Below, piece after piece: positions 5,976 to 6,403 of a stretch of 6,403 bases of DNA. This DNA comes from Acidiferrobacterales bacterium (lineage in GTDB: Bacteria; Pseudomonadota; Gammaproteobacteria; Acidiferrobacterales; Sulfurifustaceae), in NCBI GenBank assembly GCA_015492195.1, contig WGFP01000029.1:1-6403 (forward strand), read 5' to 3'. Below the pieces are notes generated by a model, which did not search any database, was not told the DNA's origin, and was given only the letters and a program-made list of their open reading frames with translations. A program made the position numbers and the translations under genes. Position 1 is the first letter of the stretch, and every line of letters begins with the position of its first letter.

Positions 5976-6003
5976 GAAACACCGATTAATATGGCGTTAT
6001 AAT
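5976..6003 (+). promoter_or_regulatory. Candidate promoter of the class I aldolase gene
   Basis: A perfect -10 hexamer TATAAT (5998-6003) has a weak -35 candidate, GAAACA (5976-5981), 16 bases upstream. TTGTCA at 5969-5974 is a better hexamer, but the 23-base spacing is too long. Transcription would begin near 6010, leaving a leader of about 180 bases. Confidence 0.4.
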
Positions 6004-6007
6004 GTGG

Positions 6008-6031
6008 GGGATTACCGAGGTGGAAAATCCC
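6008..6031 (+). other. Small inverted repeat at the predicted 5' end of the class I aldolase transcript
   Basis: GGGATT (6008-6013) and AATCCC (6026-6031) can pair across a 12-base loop right at the predicted transcript start. A six-base stem is weak; it could protect the 5' end of the mRNA or mean nothing. Confidence 0.3.
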
Positions 6032-6104
6032 GCCAAATGCCGGAAATACGCGTTATACAAGCCATTCCACGCGAATCACCGCCGGAACAAATATATTCCC
6101 TGCT

Positions 6105-6160
6105 GGACTTATGCCCACGATTTAAGCAAAATTTTTATTTTTGGCATTACTTGTAAGTCC
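6105..6160 (+). other. Leader stem-loop upstream of the class I aldolase gene
   Basis: GGACTTA (6105-6111) pairs perfectly with TAAGTCC (6154-6160). The adjoining TGCC (6112-6115) pairs with GGCA (6143-6146), leaving a seven-base bulge on the 3' side and an AT-rich loop of about 27 bases. The structure ends 17 bases before the ribosome binding site (6178-6184), so it could tune translation or mRNA stability. It matches no riboswitch I recognise, and no T-run follows. Confidence 0.45.
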
Positions 6161-6192
6161 ATATTTCCAGATAAATAAGGAGGGTTGAGAAC

Positions 6193-6403
6193 ATGGCTTC
6201 AACTGAGCTACAAGCTACCGCTAAAGCTATGGTCGCCAAGGGAAAAGGCATTCTCGCGATGGACGAAAGTAACGCGACCTGCGGCAAGCGATTTGACAAG
6301 GTCGGTGTCGAAAAAACCGAGGAAAACCGGCGGGCCTACCGCGAAATGCTGCTGACGACCCAGGGGCTTTCCGACTACATCAGCGGCGCCATCCTGTTTG
6401 ACG
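6193..6403 (+). CDS. Class I fructose-bisphosphate aldolase, N-terminal fragment (runs off right edge)
   Basis: This is the Schiff-base (metal-independent) aldolase, with the same reversible fructose 1,6-bisphosphate reaction as class II but an unrelated mechanism. Seventy codons are present. The start ATG has a near-perfect AGGAGGG site (6178-6184) eight bases upstream. The fragment carries KGKGILAMDESNATCGKRF (16-34), the counterpart of the LAADES motif of animal aldolases with catalytic Asp at 24, and TEENRRAYREMLLTT (42-56), matching the TEENRR phosphate-binding segment, then ISGAILFD (63-70). The catalytic lysines are beyond the window. It resembles the eukaryote-like class I aldolases found in many proteobacteria. 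It is divergent from cbbA, with a separate candidate promoter and a long structured leader, so the two enzymes may be used under different conditions. Confidence 0.93.
   Translation, partial: MASTELQATAKAMVAKGKGILAMDESNATCGKRFDKVGVEKTEENRRAYREMLLTTQGLSDYISGAILFD

Larger units (their letters stand above)
5865..6192. other. 328-bp divergent control region between the two aldolase genes
   Basis: The region holds the cbbA ribosome binding site and leader with two pairs of short direct repeats (5881-5948), a minus-strand promoter candidate (5948-5975), a plus-strand promoter candidate (5976-6003), and a leader of about 180 bases for the class I aldolase gene with two possible hairpins (6008-6031 and 6105-6160). 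I see no credible gene. A 78-codon plus-strand frame (5920-6156) opening with GTG has no ribosome binding site and starts upstream of the predicted transcript start. Confidence 0.6.

Noticed and set aside
5969..6003. TTGTCA plus TATAAT as a sigma-70 promoter pair for the class I aldolase gene
   Set aside because: The spacing is 23 bases, well outside the workable range; only the -10 was kept.
5920..6156. 78-codon plus-strand frame upstream of the class I aldolase gene
   Set aside because: It has a GTG start with no Shine-Dalgarno sequence, begins before the predicted transcript start, and its end lies in the AT-rich loop and stem of the leader.

Overview
The window is a chromosomal Calvin-Benson-Bassham (CBB) carbon-fixation locus of an autotrophic proteobacterium. 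The evidence is a red-like Form I (Form IC type) RuBisCO large and small subunit pair, its AAA+ activase CbbX, a divergent LysR-type regulator of the CbbR kind, and three fructose-bisphosphate aldolase-type genes of two classes. A beta- or gammaproteobacterial chemolithoautotroph fits the protein sequences, but species cannot be named from this window. No carboxysome genes, mobile elements, tRNA, rRNA or CRISPR arrays were seen.

Layout. Minus strand, read right to left from 3669: cbbL (2191-3669), cbbS (1733-2170), cbbX (687-1673), an unrecognised 120-residue histidine-rich protein (258-620), then the first 30 codons of a class II aldolase-like gene that runs off the left edge (1-92). The first four are tightly spaced (20, 59 and 66 bp) and look like one operon; the fifth follows after 165 bp with its own strong ribosome binding site. 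Plus strand: cbbR (3814-4776) diverges from cbbL across a 144-bp AT-rich control region with overlapping palindromes and plausible promoters in both directions. A second class II aldolase, cbbA (4800-5864, minus), converges on cbbR, and its probable terminator hairpin lies inside the 3' end of the cbbR coding sequence. A 328-bp divergent intergenic region then leads to a class I aldolase (6193 to the right edge, plus), which has a long leader containing a stem-loop.

How it works together. CbbL and CbbS carboxylate ribulose-1,5-bisphosphate, CbbX removes inhibitory sugar phosphates from RuBisCO, the aldolases make fructose-1,6-bisphosphate and possibly sedoheptulose-1,7-bisphosphate during substrate regeneration, and CbbR probably couples cbb transcription to metabolic state. 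The least explained elements are the 258-620 protein, the three aldolases in one locus, the cbbS-cbbX stem-loop, and the structured leader of the class I aldolase gene.
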